From assembly GCA_029265355.1 (NCBI GenBank), contig JAJUJL010000008.1:32758-96757 (forward strand): 64,000 nt of DNA, written 5' to 3'. The translations under genes and the position numbers were made by a program. Numbering within the stretch: position 1 is the first letter of the stretch; each line of letters starts with the position of its first letter. The stretch is from Chloroflexota bacterium (GTDB taxonomy: Bacteria; Chloroflexota; Anaerolineae; Anaerolineales; UBA4823). The notes beneath the pieces are model-generated. The model ran no database searches. It was not told where the DNA came from and worked only from the letters and a program-made list of their open reading frames with translations. This document shows, in pieces, positions 32,112 to 40,640 of the stretch.

Positions 32112-33338
32112 TTGAAACCACTCATTGAGGTTGCTCTTGAGAAAGCCCAGGCGATCCTGGCCAGCGAATGCAGCCCTATCGGCTTGATGGCATCTCCTGA
32201 AGGCTACCCGCACGTTTGGGCGCGCGACAGTGTGATCACCGCCCTGGGAACACTCCATGCTCCCGGGCATGAAAACTGCCTGCGCGTTTCGCTCCAAACG
32301 CTCGCCAGCCAACAGTCTGAGCTGGGGGCTGTCCCCAACAACGTCAGTGTGGCTACAGGCCGATTGGACCACACCAACGCTGGCTCGGTAGACTCCAACC
32401 TGTGGTTTATCCTCGGCCATCTCTTTCAATATCGAAGCCAGGGCAGCCTGGAATTTTTACGCACCCAGTGGCCTTTTCTAGAAAAAGCATTGCTCTGGCT
32501 GCGCTACCAGGACTCTAACGGGTGCGGCTTGCTGGAGGTGCATGAAGCGGCCGACTGGGCAGACCTGCTTGCCAATCGCTTCAATGTGCTCTACGATAAC
32601 GTGCTGTGGTACGCTGCGTTGCGCGCCATGGCGGAGATGTCAGGCGCCCTGGGATTGGAAAACAAGCGTTACCATGAGCTGGCTGATGATGTACGCCACA
32701 AGCTGCGCATTGTCTTGTGGGTGGGAGTTGAGAACGAAGATGAATGGGGGCCTAATTGCCCGGGTCACACAGAATGGAAATACACTCTCAGCCAGGTGGA
32801 CCCGGTACTGGTCAAGCGCCCTTTCTTCTTGCCCTACGTGGCTTTCCGCGATTTTGGCGATTACTGCGATGTATTTGGCAACCTACTGGCAATACTGTTT
32901 GGCGTCGCCAATCCAGCCCAGGAAAAGCGGATTTTAGCATACCTGCGCCAGGTAGGCATTGCCGACCCTTACCCGGTGCGTGTGTTGCACCCGGTCATCT
33001 ATCCCGGGAGCAAGGACTGGCGCGAATATTATCGCAACAACAACCTGAACCTCCCCGATCAGTACCACAACGGAGGGATTTGGCCGTTCGTGGGCGGTTT
33101 CTACATTGCTGCACTGGTCAAAGCTGGCCAGATGGGAGAAGCGCAGCGACAGTTAGAAAAACTGGCGCAGGTCAATCGCCTGGGCATAGAAGAAGAGTGG
33201 GAATTCAACGAATGGTGCCACGGGCGCACCGGTCAGCCAATGGGCTATCCTCATCAGGCCTGGTCTGCGGGGATGTATGTATTTGCTCACCAGTGTATTG
33301 CCCAGGGAAATGTCAGGCTGCTTGAATTCAAGAGCTAA
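32112..33338 (+). CDS. Six-hairpin glycosidase (GH100 invertase/amylo-alpha-1,6-glucosidase-like)
   Basis: A 408-residue protein without a signal peptide. GYPHVWARDSVI near residue 36 and further motifs such as NVSVATGRLDHTNAGSVDSNLWFI, CPGHTEWKYTLSQV and GGIWPFVGGFYIAAL are those of (alpha/alpha)6-barrel glycosidases, closest in feel to plant-type neutral invertases and glycogen-debranching glucosidases. The start is probably TTG at 32112, with GGAG 7 nt upstream. It cleaves glucosides or sucrose in the cytosol. Nothing ties it to the redox genes beside it. Confidence 0.75.
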   Translation: MKPLIEVALEKAQAILASECSPIGLMASPEGYPHVWARDSVITALGTLHAPGHENCLRVSLQTLASQQSELGAVPNNVSVATGRLDHTNAGSVDSNLWFILGHLFQYRSQGSLEFLRTQWPFLEKALLWLRYQDSNGCGLLEVHEAADWADLLANRFNVLYDNVLWYAALRAMAEMSGALGLENKRYHELADDVRHKLRIVLWVGVENEDEWGPNCPGHTEWKYTLSQVDPVLVKRPFFLPYVAFRDFGDYCDVFGNLLAILFGVANPAQEKRILAYLRQVGIADPYPVRVLHPVIYPGSKDWREYYRNNNLNLPDQYHNGGIWPFVGGFYIAALVKAGQMGEAQRQLEKLAQVNRLGIEEEWEFNEWCHGRTGQPMGYPHQAWSAGMYVFAHQCIAQGNVRLLEFKS

Positions 33339-33461
33339 ACAGCGGAGTCCTTGCCAGCCCCCCGAGATTCATTCTTAATTCATTCTTTTTTTAGTCCATT
33401 TGGGGTGTAAATTTGAATTAATTGGTAATGGGGCGGTTGTTTCTTTGCAAGAGGTGACAAA

Positions 33462-35201
33462 ATGATCGCCAAACTCCGTTTACTGCGAGCGACCTTTTCT
33501 GGTTTAATGCTGGCAGTATTCGTCGTGTCGAGCACGGCGCCGAATGCCAGGTCGCTGTTTCCCAAGCCCGAACGAACCCAGGTCATTACCGAAAGCGCTC
33601 CTGCTGCAGTCGCAGTGGATCCCCCGGCGGCAGGGCAGTCTGCACTTAATTCCGCTTTTGCGCATGACGAGGCGCTGGCAGACGGACGGCGCAGGCTTAC
33701 CGTTTCTGCTGCCCCGCTGCAGTACCAGGCTGAGGATGGCTCATGGCAGCCGATCGACGCGCGCTTCCGCGCAGCCGAGGGTGGATTCAGTAACTTCACC
33801 AACGCGTTGCGCATCTCGACCGCGGAGCGCAGCCCCACGCTCAACCTGCGCAACGGAGATACCCTGGTGCAATGGCAAACGCAGGAACTGGCGCTGTCCG
33901 GCGAGGGCAACCGGGCAAGCCTGGCAAACGTGATAGATGACGCTGCTGCCGGCCCAGGTGTTCTGGCGGGTGAGGATCAGGTGGTGCGCTATTCTGCATC
34001 CTGGTCGCGGCCAGGCATTATTGAAGAGATCATCGCCGCCCCAGGAGCAGCCGAGCAGCGATTGATCATTGAGAAACGCTTTGCTCTTGCTGGCAACGTG
34101 GTGGGCGCTGCCACGCTCGATCTGCTCGCTGCGTTGCGTCTCTCTCCGTCTGCGTCCCTGTTTGCCAATGGAGCGATCCAGGCAGGGGCATTCACCACTC
34201 AAGGGCGGGTGGAGATCCGCGATGCGACGGGGCGCACTGCGTTGGTGCTGACCCCAGTTATCGCTTACGAACAAGGCAATCCCGCTGCTCAGGTTATCGG
34301 GCAGTACACCTTTGTACCCCACGGAGAGGGTGAATGGCAGGTGGCTGTGCAAACCCCCTGGTCCTGGTGGGCCGACCCGCAGCGCGCCTACCCGGTGGTG
34401 CTCGACCCGACGATGAAAATGCTCAGTCCGATCACCACCGCCCAACTGTGCAGCTACCACACCTCTGCTCCATGCCCGTTGACCGGTTCGGTTGATCCTA
34501 CCAACAATACCGAGCTTATTTACATTGGCCGCAGCTACCTCCAGGGGACTGTCAGCGCCCTGATCCGCTTTGACAACCTGCCCACCCTGCCGCCTGGTTA
34601 TACAGTCGAAACAGCCGATTTGCTCATCGCTCCGAAAAATTACCTGGTTGGTTCACCCGTCACCAAACAAATCCGCGTCTGGCAGGTCACCTCCGCCTGG
34701 GATCCAGCGACGGTTTACTATCTAAATAACGACCCAACCATCGCCTTCCCCGCGATCGAGCAGAAGTACCTGTTGCAGGGTATCAAGCCAGCCATCCCGG
34801 TCAGCGCCGAGTCATTCGTCACACGCTTTCACCTGCAAACCGAGCCAGGTGGGCTGGTTTCTGGCTGGTTATCAGGCGCAATCCCCAACCACGGCTTACT
34901 GTTGGACGAGCCAGTCTCCGGCAACTGCACAGCCTGCACCGACTTTGTGCATATATATACTGCTCCCCTGTGGACCAAGAACGACACCCGCAACCTCGAT
35001 CCGGGGAAGCCCTTCCCGCTTTCGGCCAGCGAGGGCAGCGGGATCATGCTGCAAATCACCTACGCCCCGCCCACCCTGGCGCTGGGTCAGACCATTTTCA
35101 GCAGCCTGCCCACTTTTGGCGAAAACTACGCTGACACCTACCATGCCTACCTGCCGCCCAGCTCTGCCAGCACGTGGACAGCGGTAGCGGTGAAGGGTTG
35201 A
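33462..35201 (+). CDS. Giant surface protein, N-terminal part (signal peptide, DNRLRE-like domain), upstream of frameshift
   Basis: A 579-codon frame starting after GAGGTGA, with a signal peptide (residues about 1-28). The middle is beta-rich. Residues about 340-440 (SALIRFDNLPTLPPGYTVETADLLI ... RVWQVTSAWDPATVYY) look like the DNRLRE-type module of RHS-like and wall proteins. It ends at TGA 35199-35201 just as a second long frame, offset by one base, takes over at 35174. The two together would give one secreted protein of about 2100 residues. Confidence 0.75.
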   Translation: MIAKLRLLRATFSGLMLAVFVVSSTAPNARSLFPKPERTQVITESAPAAVAVDPPAAGQSALNSAFAHDEALADGRRRLTVSAAPLQYQAEDGSWQPIDARFRAAEGGFSNFTNALRISTAERSPTLNLRNGDTLVQWQTQELALSGEGNRASLANVIDDAAAGPGVLAGEDQVVRYSASWSRPGIIEEIIAAPGAAEQRLIIEKRFALAGNVVGAATLDLLAALRLSPSASLFANGAIQAGAFTTQGRVEIRDATGRTALVLTPVIAYEQGNPAAQVIGQYTFVPHGEGEWQVAVQTPWSWWADPQRAYPVVLDPTMKMLSPITTAQLCSYHTSAPCPLTGSVDPTNNTELIYIGRSYLQGTVSALIRFDNLPTLPPGYTVETADLLIAPKNYLVGSPVTKQIRVWQVTSAWDPATVYYLNNDPTIAFPAIEQKYLLQGIKPAIPVSAESFVTRFHLQTEPGGLVSGWLSGAIPNHGLLLDEPVSGNCTACTDFVHIYTAPLWTKNDTRNLDPGKPFPLSASEGSGIMLQITYAPPTLALGQTIFSSLPTFGENYADTYHAYLPPSSASTWTAVAVKG

Positions 35202-38200
35202 ATGAAGTGCAGACCGACAATGGCCTGATCGACAAAGCCGCTGGCAACCTGCGCCTGGGGCGCGGTTGCACCGACCCCTTTGACGCCGGATGTGTGCTGA
35301 AACCCTCCGAAGGCGACTTCACCAACCGGCCCAATTTCATCCTGGTGCGCGGCAACCCGGCTAACACCGACCTGGAAGCCTGGCTCTACCCCCCCAATCC
35401 GCAGTCGCCAGCCAATAAAAACCTGGACGCCTACATGATCTCCGCCATCGGATCGGCGAATTTATCAGGCAACCCAACCTTTACCCCCGGCACGCACATC
35501 ACACGCACGGTGGTGATGTCCACCTCCGAAATATTGCAACTCTACAACCTGAATCTGCAAGCCAACACCCGCCTGGGCGTGCGCGTGCACGCCACCGCCA
35601 ACGATCCGGTTAGCGGCTATCCCACCGATATGCCGTACATCGACGCGCGCCTCTACCCGCCGGCAGCCTCCGGGCAGACGCTGGTGAAAGACCTGGATGG
35701 GCAGCACATTGGCGGGCACAACGCCCCGGGAGTCTACGAGATCGGCAAAATCAAGGTGGGCGCTTCCCAGGGCGGCGTCTGGGCATTGACGCTGGAATAC
35801 TTCGGCGATGTCGACCCCTCCATCGGCGAGCCGCCGATCACCTACACCCATCCGCTGACGATGTCTCTGGAGCTGGTCTTCATCGCCTGCCCATCCAATG
35901 GCATCCCCACCCAGAACGGCTGCCTGACGGTGAACAAGCCGAATGTATCCACCCTCTATATGGATGTGGGCAATTTCCGTGTCTTCAACCAGGCCGGCTT
36001 CACCTGCAACGGCACGCTGTGCAGCACCGTCATGCCGGGCGGGCCGAGCCCTGAACCGCCTTACATTGTTTGGAAGGCCGACTGGCTGGCCGGGCAGCAG
36101 GATCGCTGGATTGCGGTGGCGCCGCTTGCCAGCAGCCCGATCACCTTCGATACCGCGACCCTGTACTTTATGACCATTGGCAATACCTGGCTCGCCAGCG
36201 ACGCTGGCGGCGGCCTGGAAATGCTGGAGCTCTTCAGCGGCGTCGCGCCGGGCTACCCAGGCGTCAACAACCCCAATGACCCGACTTACGCGCGCTTGAT
36301 TCCGCTTTCCAGCGCAGTATACGCCGCGCCGCCCCTTTCCCTTTCCGATGCGGCTGATTTGCAGATCAATGTCAATGTCGACCGCCAGGTGGCGGAAGCC
36401 AGTACAACCCTGAAACGCCAGGTTAAGACGTCACCCGCCGGGCTGGAAGATTTTATTTTCAACTTGAGCTGGGAGGTGCAGGCGCAGGGCTACACCACGC
36501 TAGCAAATATCAACCTCAACCCTGTTTCCACACCGCCCGATGCAGAAGTTGCCAGCCTGACCTTGCTCTTTGGCTCGAGCTGGCATATCGATTACCAGGA
36601 CAACTACCAGCCGAACGGGCGCTTCACCAACCTGCGCAACCTGCCAGGCGCTTTCGGCGACGGGGGCTTAGGAGCAAAAGTGGCTGCCCCAGCTTCGCTC
36701 GGCTCGAACTGGAAAGGCGTCACCGCCCTGCTGCTGCCGGTGGGGGCAAACCTCCCGGACAGCGATGCGGGCTGTCCGGGCGATTGCCTGGATATTCGCG
36801 CTGCCAACGACAGCCTCGCCGCGCCCAACCGCACCTGGGGCCTGCCGGACCTGGTAATCAATGGGCAGGCGCAAACACTGTTCTTCAATAAACCCGGCGA
36901 GCTGACCGTCTTCAGCAGCGACCATCCCAACGCGGCGCATTCAGTTTCTATCCCATTCTCCTTCCGCACCTTCGAGGGTAACGTCAATGTGGATGTCAAG
37001 GTGTGCCCCAACAGCGGCAACACCGAAAAAGTGGTGGTAATCACCGGTCAATCCAAGATTGCCCTGCCGGGCCTGGGATCGGATACTAACCCGGCGACCA
37101 TGATCGGGGCGACTTTCATCCTGTGCGAGACCACCTTGCGCGAGGTCAGCATGCAGTTCCAGGGCCCGCCCGATATACCAGTGGGAAGCACCGGTGTGTT
37201 GGTCAATTTGGTCAAAGGCGACGTGCTCATCGGACCCTCCAATACCCAGATCACATTTGATCTGGAATACCACGACAACAGCAATCTCGTGGATGGCGCC
37301 GGCACGGTCACCATCAACACCGCCGGTCTGTTCGACCTGCAAACCAGCGGGGAAGTGCTGGCGAAGGTGGACTACAACGGGCATGCCTGGGTGGCGTGGA
37401 ATCCGCTGGATGTCGGGGTGGATATGCACGCCTGGTACTCCAGTTGGCTACAGGGGCAGGTTCACGCTCACCTGTGGAAAGGACAAGGCTGGCAAAACAA
37501 GTACTCCTGGCTGCCGAACAACAACGAAACCCACTTTGCGGGCAGCATCACTGCCAGCATCGAGATCGACGCCGGGCAAGCCTTCTCCTGGGAGTTCATC
37601 GAGATTCCCCCCTGGGATATTACTTTCAGCATCACGGTGGCTTTTGGGCAATTCTGCAGCAATTCGGGCTGCTCGAAATACGAGTGGGGCATCAAGGGCA
37701 AGTTCGAGGTCATTGGATATGATGTCGGCTTTTTCTACGGTTTCTCCAGCGGCTTCGACTTCATCCTGGGCAGCGATGGACACTTGTTGATCGACCAGTA
37801 CGCAGCCAGCCAGAGCGCGTCTAGCATGGCGACTGACCACCAGCCCGCCAGCGCCGGCAAAACACTGGCGCTTACCAGAACAGCCGCGACTGATCCGCTC
37901 TCCCCGACCGTCACGCACCCGCTCAATGTGACCGCCTTCACCGGCTCTTTCATCGCTGGGCTGACCTGGAGCCAGGGTGTTCCCGCGCTGAGCCTGGTGC
38001 GCCCCGACGGTGTGGAAATCACCTCCGCCAACGCCGCCAGCTACGGGGTAGCGATAGCCGTCCAGCCTGCTTCGATCCTGTACGGGGTGGCGCACCCCAT
38101 GCCGGGCACCTGGCAGGCAAAAATCAGCAATATCACCGCCAACAACGATTATCACTTTGCCTGGTTTGCCAACAAGGCTATTCCGGATGTACAAATGCAG

Positions 38201-39784
38201 ACACCTGCGGAGAACGTCAATCTTGCCGGAAATAACAGCCTGTACAATCTGCAGTGGACGGTGCCCCCGATGCCTGCCGGGATGGATCTACGCTTGAACC
38301 TTTACTACACCGTCACCAATTCCACCGCGATGACGGCGACCCAAAGATTGGGCGGCGTCATCCGCGAAAACATTCCCGTTACGGATGGCAGTTACAACTG
38401 GGATTTATCCTCCCTGGCCTACGGCGACTACCAGGTGTACGCCCGCGTGTACAGCGGCCAGCCAGGCGCCGAGCCCATCCAGCCGGCTCCCACCCTGACC
38501 GGCACCAACCAGCTTCCTGGCGAGGCCTGGATCCGCGCGCCGGGCGTTATCCATCTGCTGGATTCTGTTGCTCCTGCTACGCCCACAGGGCTGGTGATGG
38601 TGCCCATTACAGATGGCTTCTGGGCCTGCTGGGCGCACAACAGCGAAAAGGATTTATCTGGCTATGTGCTTCGCTATTTCTCCCCAGACGTGCTCGGCAA
38701 TTATCACCAGCACGATATTCGCCTGCACGCCGAGGTCGCCGATCCCAACCAATGGCAGCAGTGCGCCCGCCTGGGGGGCTTCAACGCTGGGGAGAATATT
38801 ATGGTGCAGCTTGCCGCATACGACGCCAGCGGCAACCTGAGCGTCTTCAGCGACTTGATTGAGGCAGTCACAGACAGCGGGACGCCCAGCCAGGCCCCAG
38901 ACCCTGGCGATCTTTCGGTGGTCGTGGTGGCTACCAACCAGGTTGAGCTGAGCTGGGGGCCGGTGGATCTGCCGCCCGGCGGCGGTGTGTGGCTGTACTA
39001 CTCGCGCGGCCGGCCGCTCGGCGTCGGGCAGATGGAAGCGCCGGTAGACCTGGGCGATACGGATGCCTTCACACTGAGACTGCTCGAACCGGGGTTTATG
39101 TGGTTCTTTGCGGTGCAAACTCGCGACGATTGGGCGCGGTTGAGCCGGGCGGCGGTCGGCTTGCCCGTGCTGGTCAGCGATTTCACCGACGCCGACCGGG
39201 ACGGGATGCCCGATGATTGGGAGACAGCTTACCTGGTGAGCGAGCCCAACCTGGACGAGGATGGGGATGGTTTACCGAACGGAGAAGAAGTGAACTATGG
39301 CACGCATCCTCGCTTTTCGGACACGGACGGCGATGGCTTCTCGGATGGCGCCGAGGTCGCCGGCGGCAGCCCACCGTTGGATGCCAATGCCACACCCGCC
39401 ACTTATGAAAACTTCACCTCAGGCTTGCTACCCCTGCCAGATTTGAGCGTAGCGCCGCACTGGCTCACCCTCCACGCCTATACCGCAGGCGCCAACCCAG
39501 CTGCGCAAACCGTCAGCGTGCTCAACCTGGGAGGCGGTACGCTGGCGCCCGCGATCAGCGATAACGCTGCCTGGTTGAGCACAGCGCTCATTGGAGATGC
39601 ACTCAGCGTGAGCGTGAATAAAACCGGCCTGCCTACCGGGCATTACCAGGCGCTGATCACCGTCGCTGGAGCGCCGGGCAGCCTGACGCAAAACAGCCCA
39701 CAGACAGTGAGCGTGGACTTTTGGCTGATCGAAGGCGCTCCGCTGAGCAGCACGAAGATATTCTTACCCTCAGTGATGAAGTAG
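35174..39784 (+). CDS. Giant surface protein, C-terminal part (after frameshift), ending in Chloroflexota-type tail
   Basis: A 1536-codon frame with no signal peptide that overlaps the previous frame by 28 nt. It contains several beta-sandwich regions, a fibronectin III-like part near residues 1230-1320, and calcium-binding thrombospondin type-3-like repeats (DADRDGMPDDWE, DEDGDGLPNGEE, DTDGDGFSDGAE) near residues 1335-1400. A BACON-like domain follows, and the C-terminus is KIFLPSVMK, a tail type frequent on Chloroflexota secreted proteins. The GTG at 35174 lacks a ribosome site, so it is probably made by frameshift or is split by a mutation or sequencing error between 35135 and 35198. Confidence 0.72.
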   Translation: MDSGSGEGLNEVQTDNGLIDKAAGNLRLGRGCTDPFDAGCVLKPSEGDFTNRPNFILVRGNPANTDLEAWLYPPNPQSPANKNLDAYMISAIGSANLSGNPTFTPGTHITRTVVMSTSEILQLYNLNLQANTRLGVRVHATANDPVSGYPTDMPYIDARLYPPAASGQTLVKDLDGQHIGGHNAPGVYEIGKIKVGASQGGVWALTLEYFGDVDPSIGEPPITYTHPLTMSLELVFIACPSNGIPTQNGCLTVNKPNVSTLYMDVGNFRVFNQAGFTCNGTLCSTVMPGGPSPEPPYIVWKADWLAGQQDRWIAVAPLASSPITFDTATLYFMTIGNTWLASDAGGGLEMLELFSGVAPGYPGVNNPNDPTYARLIPLSSAVYAAPPLSLSDAADLQINVNVDRQVAEASTTLKRQVKTSPAGLEDFIFNLSWEVQAQGYTTLANINLNPVSTPPDAEVASLTLLFGSSWHIDYQDNYQPNGRFTNLRNLPGAFGDGGLGAKVAAPASLGSNWKGVTALLLPVGANLPDSDAGCPGDCLDIRAANDSLAAPNRTWGLPDLVINGQAQTLFFNKPGELTVFSSDHPNAAHSVSIPFSFRTFEGNVNVDVKVCPNSGNTEKVVVITGQSKIALPGLGSDTNPATMIGATFILCETTLREVSMQFQGPPDIPVGSTGVLVNLVKGDVLIGPSNTQITFDLEYHDNSNLVDGAGTVTINTAGLFDLQTSGEVLAKVDYNGHAWVAWNPLDVGVDMHAWYSSWLQGQVHAHLWKGQGWQNKYSWLPNNNETHFAGSITASIEIDAGQAFSWEFIEIPPWDITFSITVAFGQFCSNSGCSKYEWGIKGKFEVIGYDVGFFYGFSSGFDFILGSDGHLLIDQYAASQSASSMATDHQPASAGKTLALTRTAATDPLSPTVTHPLNVTAFTGSFIAGLTWSQGVPALSLVRPDGVEITSANAASYGVAIAVQPASILYGVAHPMPGTWQAKISNITANNDYHFAWFANKAIPDVQMQTPAENVNLAGNNSLYNLQWTVPPMPAGMDLRLNLYYTVTNSTAMTATQRLGGVIRENIPVTDGSYNWDLSSLAYGDYQVYARVYSGQPGAEPIQPAPTLTGTNQLPGEAWIRAPGVIHLLDSVAPATPTGLVMVPITDGFWACWAHNSEKDLSGYVLRYFSPDVLGNYHQHDIRLHAEVADPNQWQQCARLGGFNAGENIMVQLAAYDASGNLSVFSDLIEAVTDSGTPSQAPDPGDLSVVVVATNQVELSWGPVDLPPGGGVWLYYSRGRPLGVGQMEAPVDLGDTDAFTLRLLEPGFMWFFAVQTRDDWARLSRAAVGLPVLVSDFTDADRDGMPDDWETAYLVSEPNLDEDGDGLPNGEEVNYGTHPRFSDTDGDGFSDGAEVAGGSPPLDANATPATYENFTSGLLPLPDLSVAPHWLTLHAYTAGANPAAQTVSVLNLGGGTLAPAISDNAAWLSTALIGDALSVSVNKTGLPTGHYQALITVAGAPGSLTQNSPQTVSVDFWLIEGAPLSSTKIFLPSVMK

Positions 39785-39821
39785 CCCGGCAATCGAACAT
39801 TCCAAATGGCCAGGGCGATTT

Positions 39822-40101
39822 ATAAACATCTCTGTATGGGTCTTGCAGTTCTTTGCATACATTTCCTTTAATCGGTATTGAGCGCTTCACTCTGCCGCCA
39901 GACCTTCCCGAATGCGTCGCATGGAGGCACGATCTGTCTCCCGGCATGCATCTCTTCAGCGGCGTTGCTGAGATACTGGCTGCCTTGGGACTGATCCTGC
40001 CTGGCCTCACCTGTATCCAGACCCGCCTGACGCTGCTGGCTGCCCTGGGTATCTTTCTGCTCATGGCAGGCGCGTCGGTTCATATTCCGTATACTCAATG
40101 A
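39822..40101 (+). pseudogene. Decayed DoxX-family membrane protein gene
   Basis: One frame (from about 39822) reads INISVWVLQFFAYISF, like the first DoxX helix, and stops. Another frame (39853-40101) continues with DLSPGMHLFSGVAEILAALGLILPGLT and LTLLAALGIFLLMAGASV, the later DoxX helices, then ends early. The middle is missing and the frames do not join, so the gene is broken and shortened at both ends. It lies right behind the giant surface protein gene. Confidence 0.6.
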
Positions 40102-40115
40102 ACTAATTCTTTCTC

Positions 40116-40145
40116 AAAAGAACGGTCTGCAGATCGTTCTTTTTT
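40116..40145 (+). terminator. Rho-independent terminator
   Basis: AAAAGAACG (40116-40124) pairs with CGTTCTTTT (40135-40143), with more pairing inside the loop (TCT with AGA) and a T-run to 40145. It closes the giant-protein/DoxX transcript before the regulator and NXR operon. Confidence 0.8.
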
Positions 40146-40214
40146 CATTCTTTGCACACAGGGGGAGCGATACCCTGGGGCGATTTCTTATGCTAATGTA
40201 TTTCTATCCTGAAT

Positions 40215-40640
40215 ATGAGCGCTAACGAACCTCGCCTGGTCCTTATCTGTGAGCCGCACTTACTCGGAGAAGGGCTGGAAAAAATCTTGACCAGCTTATC
40301 CGATATTGAATTTGTCGGCTCGTGGCCCATCGATAACCGCATTTTGTCGCGGCTGTCGCAGCAGCCGCTGGATATCTTACTGATCGGTGATGATAAAAGT
40401 CAAAATGAGCAAATTACCCGCCTGACAGCCAAAATCCTGGAGAAATTTCCTGATCTTTCCATTATTCGAGTCTCGATGCAGAACAACACCCTGCAGGTGT
40501 ACTCGTCGCAGCGCATGCCAGCGCGGACGGCCAGCCTGCTGGAGGTAATCCGCAACGTGGCGGTGCAGCAATCCTTGCCACATAGAGAATTGCCATCACT
40601 TGATGAGGAGACCGCTCATGCCCAAGATAACCAGACGTGA
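40215..40640 (+). CDS. Pseudo-receiver (degenerate response regulator) protein
   Basis: A 141-residue protein that looks like a receiver domain (RLVLICEPHLLGEGLEKILTSL ... PLDILLIGDDKS) but has no helix-turn-helix, and the phospho-acceptor Asp appears replaced by Gly (ILLIGDD where regulators have LLLDL). The acidic pocket is reduced to Glu-Pro. It overlaps the NxrA-like gene by 23 nt, so it belongs to that operon and may act as an adaptor or assembly factor. No clear Shine-Dalgarno. Confidence 0.65.
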   Translation: MSANEPRLVLICEPHLLGEGLEKILTSLSDIEFVGSWPIDNRILSRLSQQPLDILLIGDDKSQNEQITRLTAKILEKFPDLSIIRVSMQNNTLQVYSSQRMPARTASLLEVIRNVAVQQSLPHRELPSLDEETAHAQDNQT

